Shown piece after piece: positions 1 to 5,841 of a stretch of 7,348 nt of DNA (position 1 is the stretch's first letter; the number at the start of each line of letters is the position of its first letter). Origin of the DNA: JABDKJ01 sp039028335 (GTDB lineage: Bacteria > Bacteroidota > Bacteroidia > Flavobacteriales_D > JABDKJ01); contig JBCCIF010000127.1 of NCBI GenBank assembly GCA_039028335.1, positions 1 through 7,348 of the forward strand, written 5' to 3'. The notes beneath the pieces are model-generated. The model did not search any database and had not been told where the DNA came from. It saw only the letters and a list, made by a program, of their open reading frames with translations. The translations under genes and the position numbers were made by a program.

Positions 1-829
1 CGGGATTCGTAGGGCTTGCTTTAAATCCAATCTCATAAGGAATTTCATTCGACCATTCACCAAAGTCAAAACCTTTAGTTGCCAAATGCTTTAGCCATTC
101 CTTTTGACTTTGCTTACTAGATGAACTTGAAGCCTTATGCAAACCCAAATATCTGTAAACACTTAGTGGAGAACGGGAACGATCAAAGTCCAAAATATCA
201 GCTAGTCTTAAAATTATGGAGCAGAATTTCAGATCAGCATTGCCCCAATAATCAGAAGGTATCTCTGAACTCTTTATGAATTCAGTATCCTCATTATGAC
301 TCAAACATACATTTGCAAGTTCTTTTCTAATGTTATTTCCATCCCAAATTAGCTTCTCATTTAATTCATTCAAATAAACCCAAACTCTTTTCGCATGTGC
401 CCATCGACAGTACCATTCACCTAACTCTTCAGAGACTTTATCTTCAGTATAATATTGTAATTTTGCAGAAGGATTCTCATTTAAGAATGAAGTGAACATT
501 TCTTCTTTGGCCAGGTTATTCTTTTCGTCTTTTTTAAACACCATACCTATATCATGATAAAAAGCACTCAATATTAAAATTGCTGTTTCTAAATCATTTA
601 ATTCTTTTATTCTTTCACCTAACAGGCTCGAATAAAGATTTAAAATATTAAGCTGATGCTGTCCGCTGTGTATTGTATAAGTTGGAAAAGTTTCGATTAT
701 TCTGTCAAGAATTGGTATGCCATGAGAAACTAGGTCTTTTATTAAAGTGATTTTTTCCTCTTCCTGCGCCACTTTCTCAAAGTGCTTCCAAATATCAGTG
801 GTGTAAAAAATTTCTTCAATAGTTCCCAT
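1..829 (-). CDS. HD-domain protein of the HD/Hsp90-like ATPase family (N-terminal part, runs off left edge)
   Basis: Hand translation from the ATG at 829-827 gives 276 codons without a stop up to the window edge, so the C-terminus is missing. An in-frame TGA at 836-838 makes this the first possible ATG. The reading shows an HD-superfamily metal-site pattern: His54 and His58 (IHSGQHQLNIL), the His92-Asp93 pair in LSAFYHDIGMV, a helix WYCRWAHAKRVW around His145, His178 in CLSHNED, and Asp211/Asp214/Asp216 in LRLADILDFDRSRSP. From memory of the family, this combination is typical of the HD module placed before an Hsp90-like (GHKL) ATPase domain in large accessory proteins thought to act in conflict or stress responses. 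The ATPase part would lie beyond the left edge and is not seen. HD domains commonly hydrolyse phosphate esters or nucleotides; the substrate here is unknown. No clear Shine-Dalgarno is seen. GC is about 37% over bases 1-360, lower than in rnhA. I am confident of the HD domain, less so of the full architecture. Confidence 0.85.
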   Translation of the reverse strand, partial: MGTIEEIFYTTDIWKHFEKVAQEEEKITLIKDLVSHGIPILDRIIETFPTYTIHSGQHQLNILNLYSSLLGERIKELNDLETAILILSAFYHDIGMVFKKDEKNNLAKEEMFTSFLNENPSAKLQYYTEDKVSEELGEWYCRWAHAKRVWVYLNELNEKLIWDGNNIRKELANVCLSHNEDTEFIKSSEIPSDYWGNADLKFCSIILRLADILDFDRSRSPLSVYRYLGLHKASSSSSKQSQKEWLKHLATKGFDFGEWSNEIPYEIGFKASPTNP

Positions 830-1081
830 ATCAATTCATTCTGAGGATTTATAAAGAATTATTTTTAAATGAAAAATCAAAATTTTTAATTTAACGACCA
901 ATATAGATTCGAAAAGGATTCTGATTATCGGCCTTGTTGTTTTTGGTATTTCAAATTTAGCGGATTAAAAATCAGAAGTGTTTGTGTGTTAATAATTAGT
1001 CTTGTTTGTTGAAGAATTCGTCCAAGTCCATAAGAGCAAATATCTGTCAGTTCCCAGTTGCCAACTAAGGTCTCCATGAAT

Positions 1082-1606
1082 TCAAAACAAAGAAGAAAGG
1101 GCTTTGGATGTCGATTTCTCACCCCGCTCATACACCTCATCTACCAAAAGCTGCTTTTGTTTGATGGCCATGGTCGCTAAGGCGTCACATCTTTCGTTCT
1201 CTCGGTGTCCTGCATGTCCCTTCACCCAATGGAATGTGCAAGAATGAACTTCCAACAAGGCCAAAAGTCTTTTCCAGAGGTCGGGGTTTTTGGCCTTTTC
1301 TTTTTTACTCTTGTACCAGTTCTTGGCTTTCCATTTTTTCGCCCAACCCTTATTCACCGCATCCACCACATATTTTGAGTCGGTATAGACCGCTACTTCA
1401 GATTTGGTTTTGAGTTGTTCAAGCCCGTATATGATGCCCATCAACTCCATTCGATTGTTTGTCGTCAAGCGAAAGCCTTGTTTGAATTCTTTCCTTTTTC
1501 CCTTGTACGAAAGGATGACACCAAATCCGCCCTTTCCGGGATTGGGTTCGGCCCCGCCATCGGAGAAGAGTTCTATTTGCGGTATTTGGTTTTTCAATGT
1601 ATTCAA
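1082..1606 (-). CDS. rnhA: Ribonuclease HI
   Basis: Ribonuclease HI cleaves the RNA strand of RNA-DNA hybrids (R-loops, primers) in the cytoplasm. The 174-residue product has the full fold in order: SDGGAEPNPG with catalytic Asp16, a TTNNRMEL motif with Glu54, YTDSKYV with Asp76, a tryptophan- and lysine-rich basic handle at about 85-111 that helps bind the hybrid, then HWVKGHAGHRENERCD with His131 and Asp141. These correspond to D10, E48, D70, H124 and D134 of the E. coli enzyme, so the protein should be active. The last 20 or so residues extend past the usual end and are charged. There is no ATG before the first motif: the frame opens after a TAA at 1619-1621 and offers TTG at 1606 and a second TTG at 1597, so the start is non-ATG and the exact codon is uncertain. 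It stands apart from its neighbours, with a repeat-bearing gap upstream, and is probably transcribed alone. Confidence 0.96.
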   Translation of the reverse strand: MNTLKNQIPQIELFSDGGAEPNPGKGGFGVILSYKGKRKEFKQGFRLTTNNRMELMGIIYGLEQLKTKSEVAVYTDSKYVVDAVNKGWAKKWKAKNWYKSKKEKAKNPDLWKRLLALLEVHSCTFHWVKGHAGHRENERCDALATMAIKQKQLLVDEVYERGEKSTSKALSSLF

Positions 1607-1628
1607 TCGCTTGGCAATTTAGGGATTT

Positions 1629-1672
1629 TCAGCTTCGCTGAATTGAAGATTTAAGAATAGAGAATGAAGATT
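1629..1672. repeat. Dispersed intergenic repeat, copy 1
   Basis: A small hairpin TCAGC-TTC-GCTGA (1629-1641) is followed by AATT and a 28-base core at 1645-1672 beginning GAAGATTTAAGA. The same arrangement recurs at 2408-2465; the cores differ at one base. It lies in the 149-base gap between the exported-protein gene and rnhA. Its function is unknown; it resembles a small dispersed intergenic element rather than a gene. Confidence 0.75.
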
Positions 1673-1755
1673 GAAGAAATCGGAAATACCTTTTTTTGAT
1701 TTTGATTGATCTTTTGATTTTGATTCCCAACGGCTCAAAAGCGCAGTTACGAAAT

Positions 1756-2340
1756 CTATTTCCTTTTTCTCGTCTTCCCTTTTTTCTCTTCTTGGGCGAT
1801 CACCAATGCAATGCTTACAGCATCGGTTTCTTCCAAAAGGATCAAAGGAACATCCATTAAATTCAGTGAAAAGGTTTTCAAATCGGACTTATTCGAACTC
1901 AATTTCATTCTTTCCCTACTCATCCGGGATTTGAATAGTAATTGCTGCTCTTTGTCAAAAAGCTTCAATTCAAAATAAATTCCATCATTACTTTCATTTC
2001 TGCTCACTTTTGAAATGCCGGAAGACGTCATGAATTCCAAGTGCAAGGCTCTCAAGCCATAGCCATAACCATAGGCCGAACTGTGTGCAGATGCATAGTC
2101 TGAGTCCACCCATTCGGTTTGTTTCTTGTCGACCTTTTTGACACCTCGCCAAACGATGGCTTGCGACTGAATCGGCAATTCGGTTGTATCGGAAATAATT
2201 CTAAAGTTCGTTTTAACCCCGCCCAATTCTTCCACCAGTGATTGCGCAGCCGCAGAATGAACTATCGTCAGAAAGAGAATGGCAAGCATTGATTTCTTAA
2301 AGGGAAATAGAAACGAAAGAGGACTTTTCTTTTTGATCAT
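1756..2340 (-). CDS. Exported protein of unknown function
   Basis: I do not recognise a family. The frame opens at a TTG (2367), but the ATG at 2340-2338 is the better start and gives 194 residues; a second ATG at 2289 (Met18) would leave only the hydrophobic segment and is also possible. The N-terminus reads as a Sec signal peptide: basic K3-K5 and K15-K16, a hydrophobic core at about 18-28 (MLAILFLTIVH), then SAAAQS, with likely cleavage before Gln33, a junction very common in Bacteroidota. There is no lipobox cysteine; in fact the protein has no cysteine at all. The mature part of about 160 residues holds a Tyr/Gly cluster (AYGYGYG, about 89-95), then alternating hydrophobic and polar stretches that suggest beta strands, and ends in a lysine/arginine-rich tail (EEKKGKTRKRK). 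A periplasmic or outer-surface location is inferred. It is flanked by the two copies of the intergenic repeat, so it is probably not co-transcribed with rnhA or the GH16 gene. Confidence 0.8.
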   Translation of the reverse strand: MIKKKSPLSFLFPFKKSMLAILFLTIVHSAAAQSLVEELGGVKTNFRIISDTTELPIQSQAIVWRGVKKVDKKQTEWVDSDYASAHSSAYGYGYGLRALHLEFMTSSGISKVSRNESNDGIYFELKLFDKEQQLLFKSRMSRERMKLSSNKSDLKTFSLNLMDVPLILLEETDAVSIALVIAQEEKKGKTRKRK

Positions 2341-2407
2341 GGAACATGGTTTGTCTGAAAGGATCAAAAATTATTCCAGTAATCAGTTAAGAATTGCATT
2401 TCATTTA

Positions 2408-2465
2408 TCGGCTTCGCTGAATTGAAAAATAGATATTGAAGATTTAAGAGTAGAGAATGAAGATT
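2408..2465. repeat. Dispersed intergenic repeat, copy 2
   Basis: The hairpin TCGGC-TTC-GCTGA (2408-2420) differs from copy 1 by an A-to-G change that keeps a G-T (G-U in RNA) pair. It is followed by ATTGAA, an extra segment of about 14 bases, and the 28-base core at 2438-2465, which matches the core at 1645-1672 in 27 of 28 positions. It sits between the start of the exported-protein gene and the end of the GH16 gene. Confidence 0.75.
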
Positions 2466-2506
2466 TCAGAAAATTTCAAGACCTCTGCTCTTTAATCTCG
2501 ATGGAA

Positions 2507-3673
2507 TCAGGCCTTCTTCTTATATACCCTCACATAATCGATCTCCAGACAATTGGGAAACTTCGCTTTATGAACCCAGTTCTGGTCGATGCGTATGTCA
2601 AGTATTAGGCCCATTGGGTACAAAAGTTCCTCGATCTTTTCAGGTGGTTTAATTTTCTTTGACCCCTTTTTTGTGCTAAACACTTTTATGTGATTAAAAT
2701 AGAATATCAATTCGTCTTCATTCCATTCGCACCCATAGATATTGAACTTTTTTCCAGTATTGTTTCCAACTGTAATCTTTTTGGCAAAGTTTGAAGTAGA
2801 CTTATTATTATTAATTTCTTGCTGACGCGGTTTGAGATGAACACCCGGTCGATGCACCCTTAATTCATTGGTCCAAAACTCAAACACATCGATTTCAGGC
2901 GGCCAAGGAAAAAAAGGCAATGAAGGAAATTGATGATTGTCTGGCGTCATCCAAAATGCAGTCCAGAAACCCCAACTATTTGGATTTTTCGCTCTTACCT
3001 CAAAGTAGCCCTGTTTTTTTGGAACGCAGCCCCAAGACTTATTGTGCGTGCTTAACCAAGCACCTGTGTAATTTGATGTTAATTTTTTGCCGATTAAAGC
3101 CTGTTGAATTTCTGGATCATCAGACATCCATACAACTTCACTGGGCAGTATTGTGTGTGTGCGTGTTTCTTTAGTACTCCACAATTTCAAGGAATTTCCC
3201 GTGCATTCAATATTTTCTACTGCGTAAAATTCTTGTGGATAGCCAGGTGCATTCTCTATTATTTTGTCGAAGTCTTCAAAGCTCGTTCTGGGCACTCCAT
3301 ATTGAGGAGTCCATTTGCTGAGATCCAAAGTTTTCGAGTCAAAATTGTCTTCGAAACAGATTTCCCATCCTACTTTTTTCCTTGGCCATTTGTTCTTGTT
3401 AAAGATTTTAATAAAAGCATGTTTAATTGCCGTAAACAGGCTTGGTACTGTGATTGTCCACGATTTGCATATCAAAATGGGGAGAATGGTAGGTAGAATG
3501 ACCCAAATAAATACTATTACTTGGACCAATAAAGTCACAAACCAGCAAAAAAATCTTTGCCACCAACGTTTCTTCTCTTTACACTTCTTTTTTCTTTTTT
3601 TCTTCCATTGTTTCAATGGCTTTTTTACTCTTTCATAAATAGTTCTTTCAGCTTCTCTACAGTAATACCCCAT
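2507..3673 (-). CDS. Membrane-anchored glycoside hydrolase family 16 enzyme
   Basis: GH16 enzymes cleave beta-1,3 or beta-1,4 bonds in polysaccharides such as laminarin, agar, carrageenan or mixed-linkage glucans by a retaining mechanism. The 388-residue protein carries the family signature at 260-265 (EIDVFE): Glu260 is the predicted nucleophile, Asp262 the helper and Glu265 the acid/base. The ExDxxE spacing is the beta-bulge form found in laminarinases, agarases and carrageenases. Other family marks are FEDNFD near 107-112, KWTPQYG, GYFEVRAK at 222-229, WGFWTAFWM at 234-242, and a closing IDYVRVYKK. The N-terminus is odd: a basic cytoplasmic tail (16 Lys/Arg in residues 15-40), then a hydrophobic segment at about 41-69. 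By the positive-inside rule the catalytic domain would face the periplasm while staying tethered. No signal-cleavage motif or C-terminal sorting domain is seen. The ATG at 3673 follows a purine-rich GAAGAAA. Substrate cannot be fixed from sequence. Confidence 0.9.
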   Translation of the reverse strand: MGYYCREAERTIYERVKKPLKQWKKKRKKKCKEKKRWWQRFFCWFVTLLVQVIVFIWVILPTILPILICKSWTITVPSLFTAIKHAFIKIFNKNKWPRKKVGWEICFEDNFDSKTLDLSKWTPQYGVPRTSFEDFDKIIENAPGYPQEFYAVENIECTGNSLKLWSTKETRTHTILPSEVVWMSDDPEIQQALIGKKLTSNYTGAWLSTHNKSWGCVPKKQGYFEVRAKNPNSWGFWTAFWMTPDNHQFPSLPFFPWPPEIDVFEFWTNELRVHRPGVHLKPRQQEINNNKSTSNFAKKITVGNNTGKKFNIYGCEWNEDELIFYFNHIKVFSTKKGSKKIKPPEKIEELLYPMGLILDIRIDQNWVHKAKFPNCLEIDYVRVYKKKA

Positions 3674-3709
3674 GATTTCTTCAATAAGTTTTGTTCAATG
3701 ATTTTATTT

Positions 3710-3739
3710 CAAAAGCAATGTGCTTTCAATTGAATCAAA
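3710..3739 (-). promoter_or_regulatory. Possible Bacteroidota-type housekeeping promoter for the GH16 gene
   Basis: On the minus strand a TTTG (3739-3736) is followed after 18 bases by TGCTTTTG (3717-3710). This matches the Bacteroidota -33 TTTG and -7 TAnnTTTG pattern with one mismatch, ending 36 bases before the ATG. AT-rich sequence yields such matches easily, so confidence is low. Confidence 0.25.
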
Positions 3740-3750
3740 CCTGAAATGAA

Positions 3751-3768
3751 TTTGTTACCCCCTCTTCA
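3751..3768 (-). promoter_or_regulatory. G-rich upstream element, copy A (candidate sigma-factor target)
   Basis: On the minus strand this reads TGAAGAGGGGGTAACAAA and ends 77 bases before the GH16 ATG. It matches the element at 5267-5284 in 16 of 18 positions, including a 13-base identical core AGGGGGTAACAAA, and both point toward a downstream gene. GTAAC-type cores are seen in -35 elements of ECF sigma factors, so a promoter role is plausible but inferred. A 12-base perfect palindrome (TCTTCATGAAGA, 3763-3774) overlaps its upstream end. Confidence 0.4.
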
Positions 3769-3943
3769 TGAAGAAGTAAAAAGATTCACCTGTTCCTATT
3801 TCCATCATTAATCAATAGAAGGTTAACTGTGCATTGTTGAACGCGATTCCCTGAAAAACCCATTAGACGAAAGAAGAAGGGTATTCTTAATAGTTCAATC
3901 GAATCCTTAGGAACAGAAACATTAGCAGAGCAATAAATGGTTC

Positions 3944-4672
3944 TTATTCTAATTCAAGAAGCAAACTTTTTGCTCTTAGAAAATATGACGAATCGGGTTC
4001 AACCAGCCGGAGCGTTTCCTTTGCTAAATCAATATCATTAGATTTAAGAAAAGTCAATGACTTGTACCAAAGTGCTTTTCTTCTGAATACTGTATTTGCT
4101 TGTAACTGCGCATTGAACACTTCAAGTGCCTTTTCTATTTGATCCGTTTCCAAATAACAAATACCTAAAGTGAACTGAATTTCAATATCTTCTGAATTGT
4201 TTTCGAGATACTTTTGTAAAAAGGGAATAGCCTCTTTATATTCTTTCCCATTGAAAGCATTTACTCCCTTTGTCAATCCAGGCAATTCATCGACACCTCT
4301 GGTAACAATTTCCACTTGCTCATGGATTGCATATTCAGCGTATAAATTCGGCTCTGGTGTGAAGAGATAAAAAGCTGCCAAAATGATAGCGGCTACTGCT
4401 GCAACCCTCAATAATTTCCTCTGTATAGGAATGATCTTTGTATCGTCACTTTTTGCATTAAAGTGCCCTTCTTTTTCCTTTATAGTCTTCAATAAATGTG
4501 CACGTTCTTCTTCATTTTTGATGTGCTGGATAAAGTCCATCATATTCGCACGAAAAAAATCCACCTCAGCTTTTAGTTCTGCATTGGAATTGAATTCACC
4601 TTCAAATTGAATTCGCTCTTTTTCATCCATCAAGCCTCGACAATAACGTTCTATTTTTTCATAGTCAATCAT
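3944..4672 (-). CDS. Membrane-spanning TPR protein, probable anti-sigma factor
   Basis: The 242-residue protein has three parts. Residues 1-65 form a charged helical cytoplasmic segment whose pattern (RYCRGLMDEKERIQFEGEF, then AELKAEVDFFR) resembles the N-termini of Bacteroidota anti-sigma and FecR-like proteins, but no zinc-binding His/Cys cluster is seen. Residues 87-104 (LLRVAAVAAIILAAFYLF) form one transmembrane helix after basic RKLLR, placing the rest in the periplasm. Residues 127-242 contain about three TPR-like helical pairs, for example KEYKEAIPFLQKYLENN, then LGICYLETDQIEKALEVFN, then ALWYKSLTFLKSNDIDLAKETL. Its ATG overlaps the stop of the sigma gene in an ATGA (4669-4672), so the two are co-transcribed and translationally coupled. 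The inferred job is to hold the sigma factor at the membrane and release it when the periplasmic TPR region senses a partner; the signal is unknown. The operon position supports this, the sequence alone does not prove it. Confidence 0.85.
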   Translation of the reverse strand: MIDYEKIERYCRGLMDEKERIQFEGEFNSNAELKAEVDFFRANMMDFIQHIKNEEERAHLLKTIKEKEGHFNAKSDDTKIIPIQRKLLRVAAVAAIILAAFYLFTPEPNLYAEYAIHEQVEIVTRGVDELPGLTKGVNAFNGKEYKEAIPFLQKYLENNSEDIEIQFTLGICYLETDQIEKALEVFNAQLQANTVFRRKALWYKSLTFLKSNDIDLAKETLRLVEPDSSYFLRAKSLLLELE

Positions 4673-5241
4673 ATATACTTAAGCTCCGAGAACTGGGGAT
4701 CTTCCTTTATTAGTTTCGTCAAGCGAGCAATACATTCCGACTTTTTCTTACGTACATATGCATAAGAGACGTCACAAGCCTCGGCAACTTTCTCCATATG
4801 CATACCTTTCCACGACAAGTTCAAAATTTTCTGACAACTCTCTCCAAGTGATCGTAACTTCTGTTCTAGCAATTTCATCCTTTTTTCTTTCTCTATGGTT
4901 CTCGCACTTAATTCATCGGCAAATGCATTATGAGATACATCTGAGGAAAGATTTGTTTCGGTCTTTTTGCGACCAGATTTCAACACATTGTACCATTTTC
5001 GTTTGCAAACCATGAATAGAAAGGCTTCAAAAGGGCAAGTGAGTTCAAATTCTTTATCCTTCGCCTGAGAATAAATGCTAATTAAGCTCTCTTGGAAGAT
5101 ATCTTTTGCCTCGCTTTCGCTCCCTGAATTCGATACCACGAAAGCACAAATCTTGCCTGAGAAGAGACGGTAAATCTCTTCAATTTTCTCTGCATCATTA
5201 TTCAATAAAGCACTGATATACACCTGATCAGGATGCGGCAT
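4669..5241 (-). CDS. ECF-like sigma-70 family RNA polymerase sigma factor
   Basis: The 190-residue protein has the two-domain plan of extracytoplasmic-function sigma factors. Sigma region 2 covers about residues 18-95, with SESEAKDIFQESLISIY as region 2.1-2.2 (core polymerase contact) and FEAFLFMVCKRKWYNVLKSGRK as region 2.3-2.4 (-10 melting and recognition). A variable linker at about 95-120 replaces region 3. Sigma region 4 covers about 124-178, with the helix-turn-helix MEKVAEACDVSYAYVRKKKSECIARL binding the -35 element; here the usual bulky start of the recognition helix is a lysine-rich KKKSE. It directs transcription of a small gene set, very likely controlled by the TPR membrane protein encoded immediately downstream with a 4-base overlap. 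The ATG at 5241 is the first in a good context; a short AGGG lies just upstream. The upstream region is shared with the divergent orphan gene and contains the G-rich element, so autoregulation is plausible. Confidence 0.93.
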   Translation of the reverse strand: MPHPDQVYISALLNNDAEKIEEIYRLFSGKICAFVVSNSGSESEAKDIFQESLISIYSQAKDKEFELTCPFEAFLFMVCKRKWYNVLKSGRKKTETNLSSDVSHNAFADELSARTIEKEKRMKLLEQKLRSLGESCQKILNLSWKGMHMEKVAEACDVSYAYVRKKKSECIARLTKLIKEDPQFSELKYI

Positions 5242-5266
5242 AGACCCTAAAGAAATAAAAATTTAA

Positions 5267-5284
5267 GGAAAAGGGGGTAACAAA
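5267..5284 (+). promoter_or_regulatory. G-rich upstream element, copy B, in the divergent sigma/orphan intergenic region
   Basis: Reads GGAAAAGGGGGTAACAAA on the plus strand, ending 57 bases before the ATG of the orphan gene at 5342; its start is 26 bases upstream of the sigma gene ATG on the other strand. It matches copy A at 3751-3768 in 16 of 18 positions. In both copies a GATTC follows 13-14 bases after the AGGGGGTAACAAA core. It could be a promoter for the orphan gene, an operator for the sigma operon, or both; the role is inferred. Confidence 0.4.
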
Positions 5285-5341
5285 AAAGAAAGTGATGGAT
5301 TCCTAACTGATCATTATTTATTAATCATAAAACAAATTATT

Positions 5342-5758
5342 ATGGCAAGTATTACAAATCCAAAATTATCCATCGAAAGAGATCGAAAAAGAAAAACAGC
5401 CAAAATAAAAGTGACGGCTAAAATTAAATTCACGTCCTTAGAATTGTGTTTGATGAAAAGTTGCGAAAAAGCAAAACTTTTCAAATTGAAATGTGAAATT
5501 TGGGGGGATGATGAGCGGTTTTTAGAGGTTGGCAAAAACGATAAACTGTATACAATCCCTAGAGTAATCTATTTCCCTGATTCCAGTCCTTCAGGAACAG
5601 AAACAATAACATTTACAGACACAGTGGGTGAAGGAGTATTGGATGAAGATAAATGGTGGAGACCCAAAGATGAAATCTTTGGGAAGTTAAAATTGACAAA
5701 TTTACTCACTGGCCTAACAAGTTCTAGAGACACGAATGTTGTCATTGACAAATACTAA
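5342..5758 (+). CDS. Orphan protein of unknown function, divergent from the sigma operon
   Basis: I recognise no family. The 138-residue product has no signal peptide or membrane segment and should be cytoplasmic. The first 30 residues are very basic and alternate charged with hydrophobic residues (RDRKRKTAKIKVTAKIKF), suggesting beta strands. The rest also looks beta-rich: LFKLKCEIWGDD, RVIYFPDSSPSG, TETITFTDTVGEG and FGKLKLTNLL, so a small beta-sandwich is likely. Cysteines are at 36, 41 and 51. The ATG at 5342 starts 100 bases from the divergent sigma gene, has no clear Shine-Dalgarno, and lies downstream of the G-rich element shared with the GH16 gene, which hints at control by the neighbouring sigma factor. 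A strong hairpin follows the stop by 26 bases, supporting a real single-gene unit. The long antisense frames here have no supporting features. Confidence 0.75.
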   Translation: MASITNPKLSIERDRKRKTAKIKVTAKIKFTSLELCLMKSCEKAKLFKLKCEIWGDDERFLEVGKNDKLYTIPRVIYFPDSSPSGTETITFTDTVGEGVLDEDKWWRPKDEIFGKLKLTNLLTGLTSSRDTNVVIDKY

Positions 5759-5784
5759 TTGGTAGAACTGAGAATTCATAATTT

Positions 5785-5819
5785 AAGAATGGCATTCTAC
5801 AAACGTAAATGCCATTCTT
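5785..5819 (+). terminator. Hairpin terminator of the orphan gene
   Basis: Twelve perfectly paired bases, AAGAATGGCATT (5785-5796) with AATGCCATTCTT (5808-5819), enclose an 11-base loop. It begins 26 bases after the stop of the orphan gene. The T-run after the stem is short (stem end CTT followed by T and AAAA), so termination may be moderate; an mRNA-stabilising 3' hairpin is an alternative. Confidence 0.6.
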
Positions 5820-5841
5820 TAAAATACTCTAAAATCACAAT

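Larger units (their letters stand above)
3674..3943. other. Intergenic region between the TPR gene and the GH16 gene
   Basis: No credible gene on either strand. It holds the candidate GH16 promoter elements and the G-rich element near the GH16 side. A 9-base inverted repeat, CTGTTCCTA (3790-3798) and TAGGAACAG (3908-3916), spans the rest but is too weak and too far apart to interpret. Confidence 0.6.

Noticed and set aside
925..1140. Minus-strand frame of 71 residues (51 from its ATG at 1077) overlapping the end of rnhA
   Set aside because: It overlaps the conserved rnhA frame, has no recognisable domain, and its LVGNWEL resemblance to lipocalin-like starts is too short to support a gene.
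1629..1641. TCAGC-TTC-GCTGA hairpin as a rho-independent terminator
   Set aside because: The stem is short and no T-run follows on either strand; it is better explained as part of the dispersed repeat.
3104..3496. Plus-strand frame of 130 residues
   Set aside because: Entirely antisense to the GH16 gene, whose family motifs confirm the minus-strand reading.
3854..3882. Hairpin ACCC/GGGT followed on the minus strand by a T-run, as terminator of the sigma operon
   Set aside because: Only four paired bases around a 17-base loop; too weak to call.
3790..3916. Inverted repeat CTGTTCCTA / TAGGAACAG
   Set aside because: Nine bases separated by 109; such pairs are expected by chance and no mobile-element gene lies between them.
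5569..5751. Minus-strand 60-residue frame, and the related frame at 5314-5535
   Set aside because: Both are mostly or wholly antisense to the orphan gene, which is supported by its position and the hairpin after its stop.
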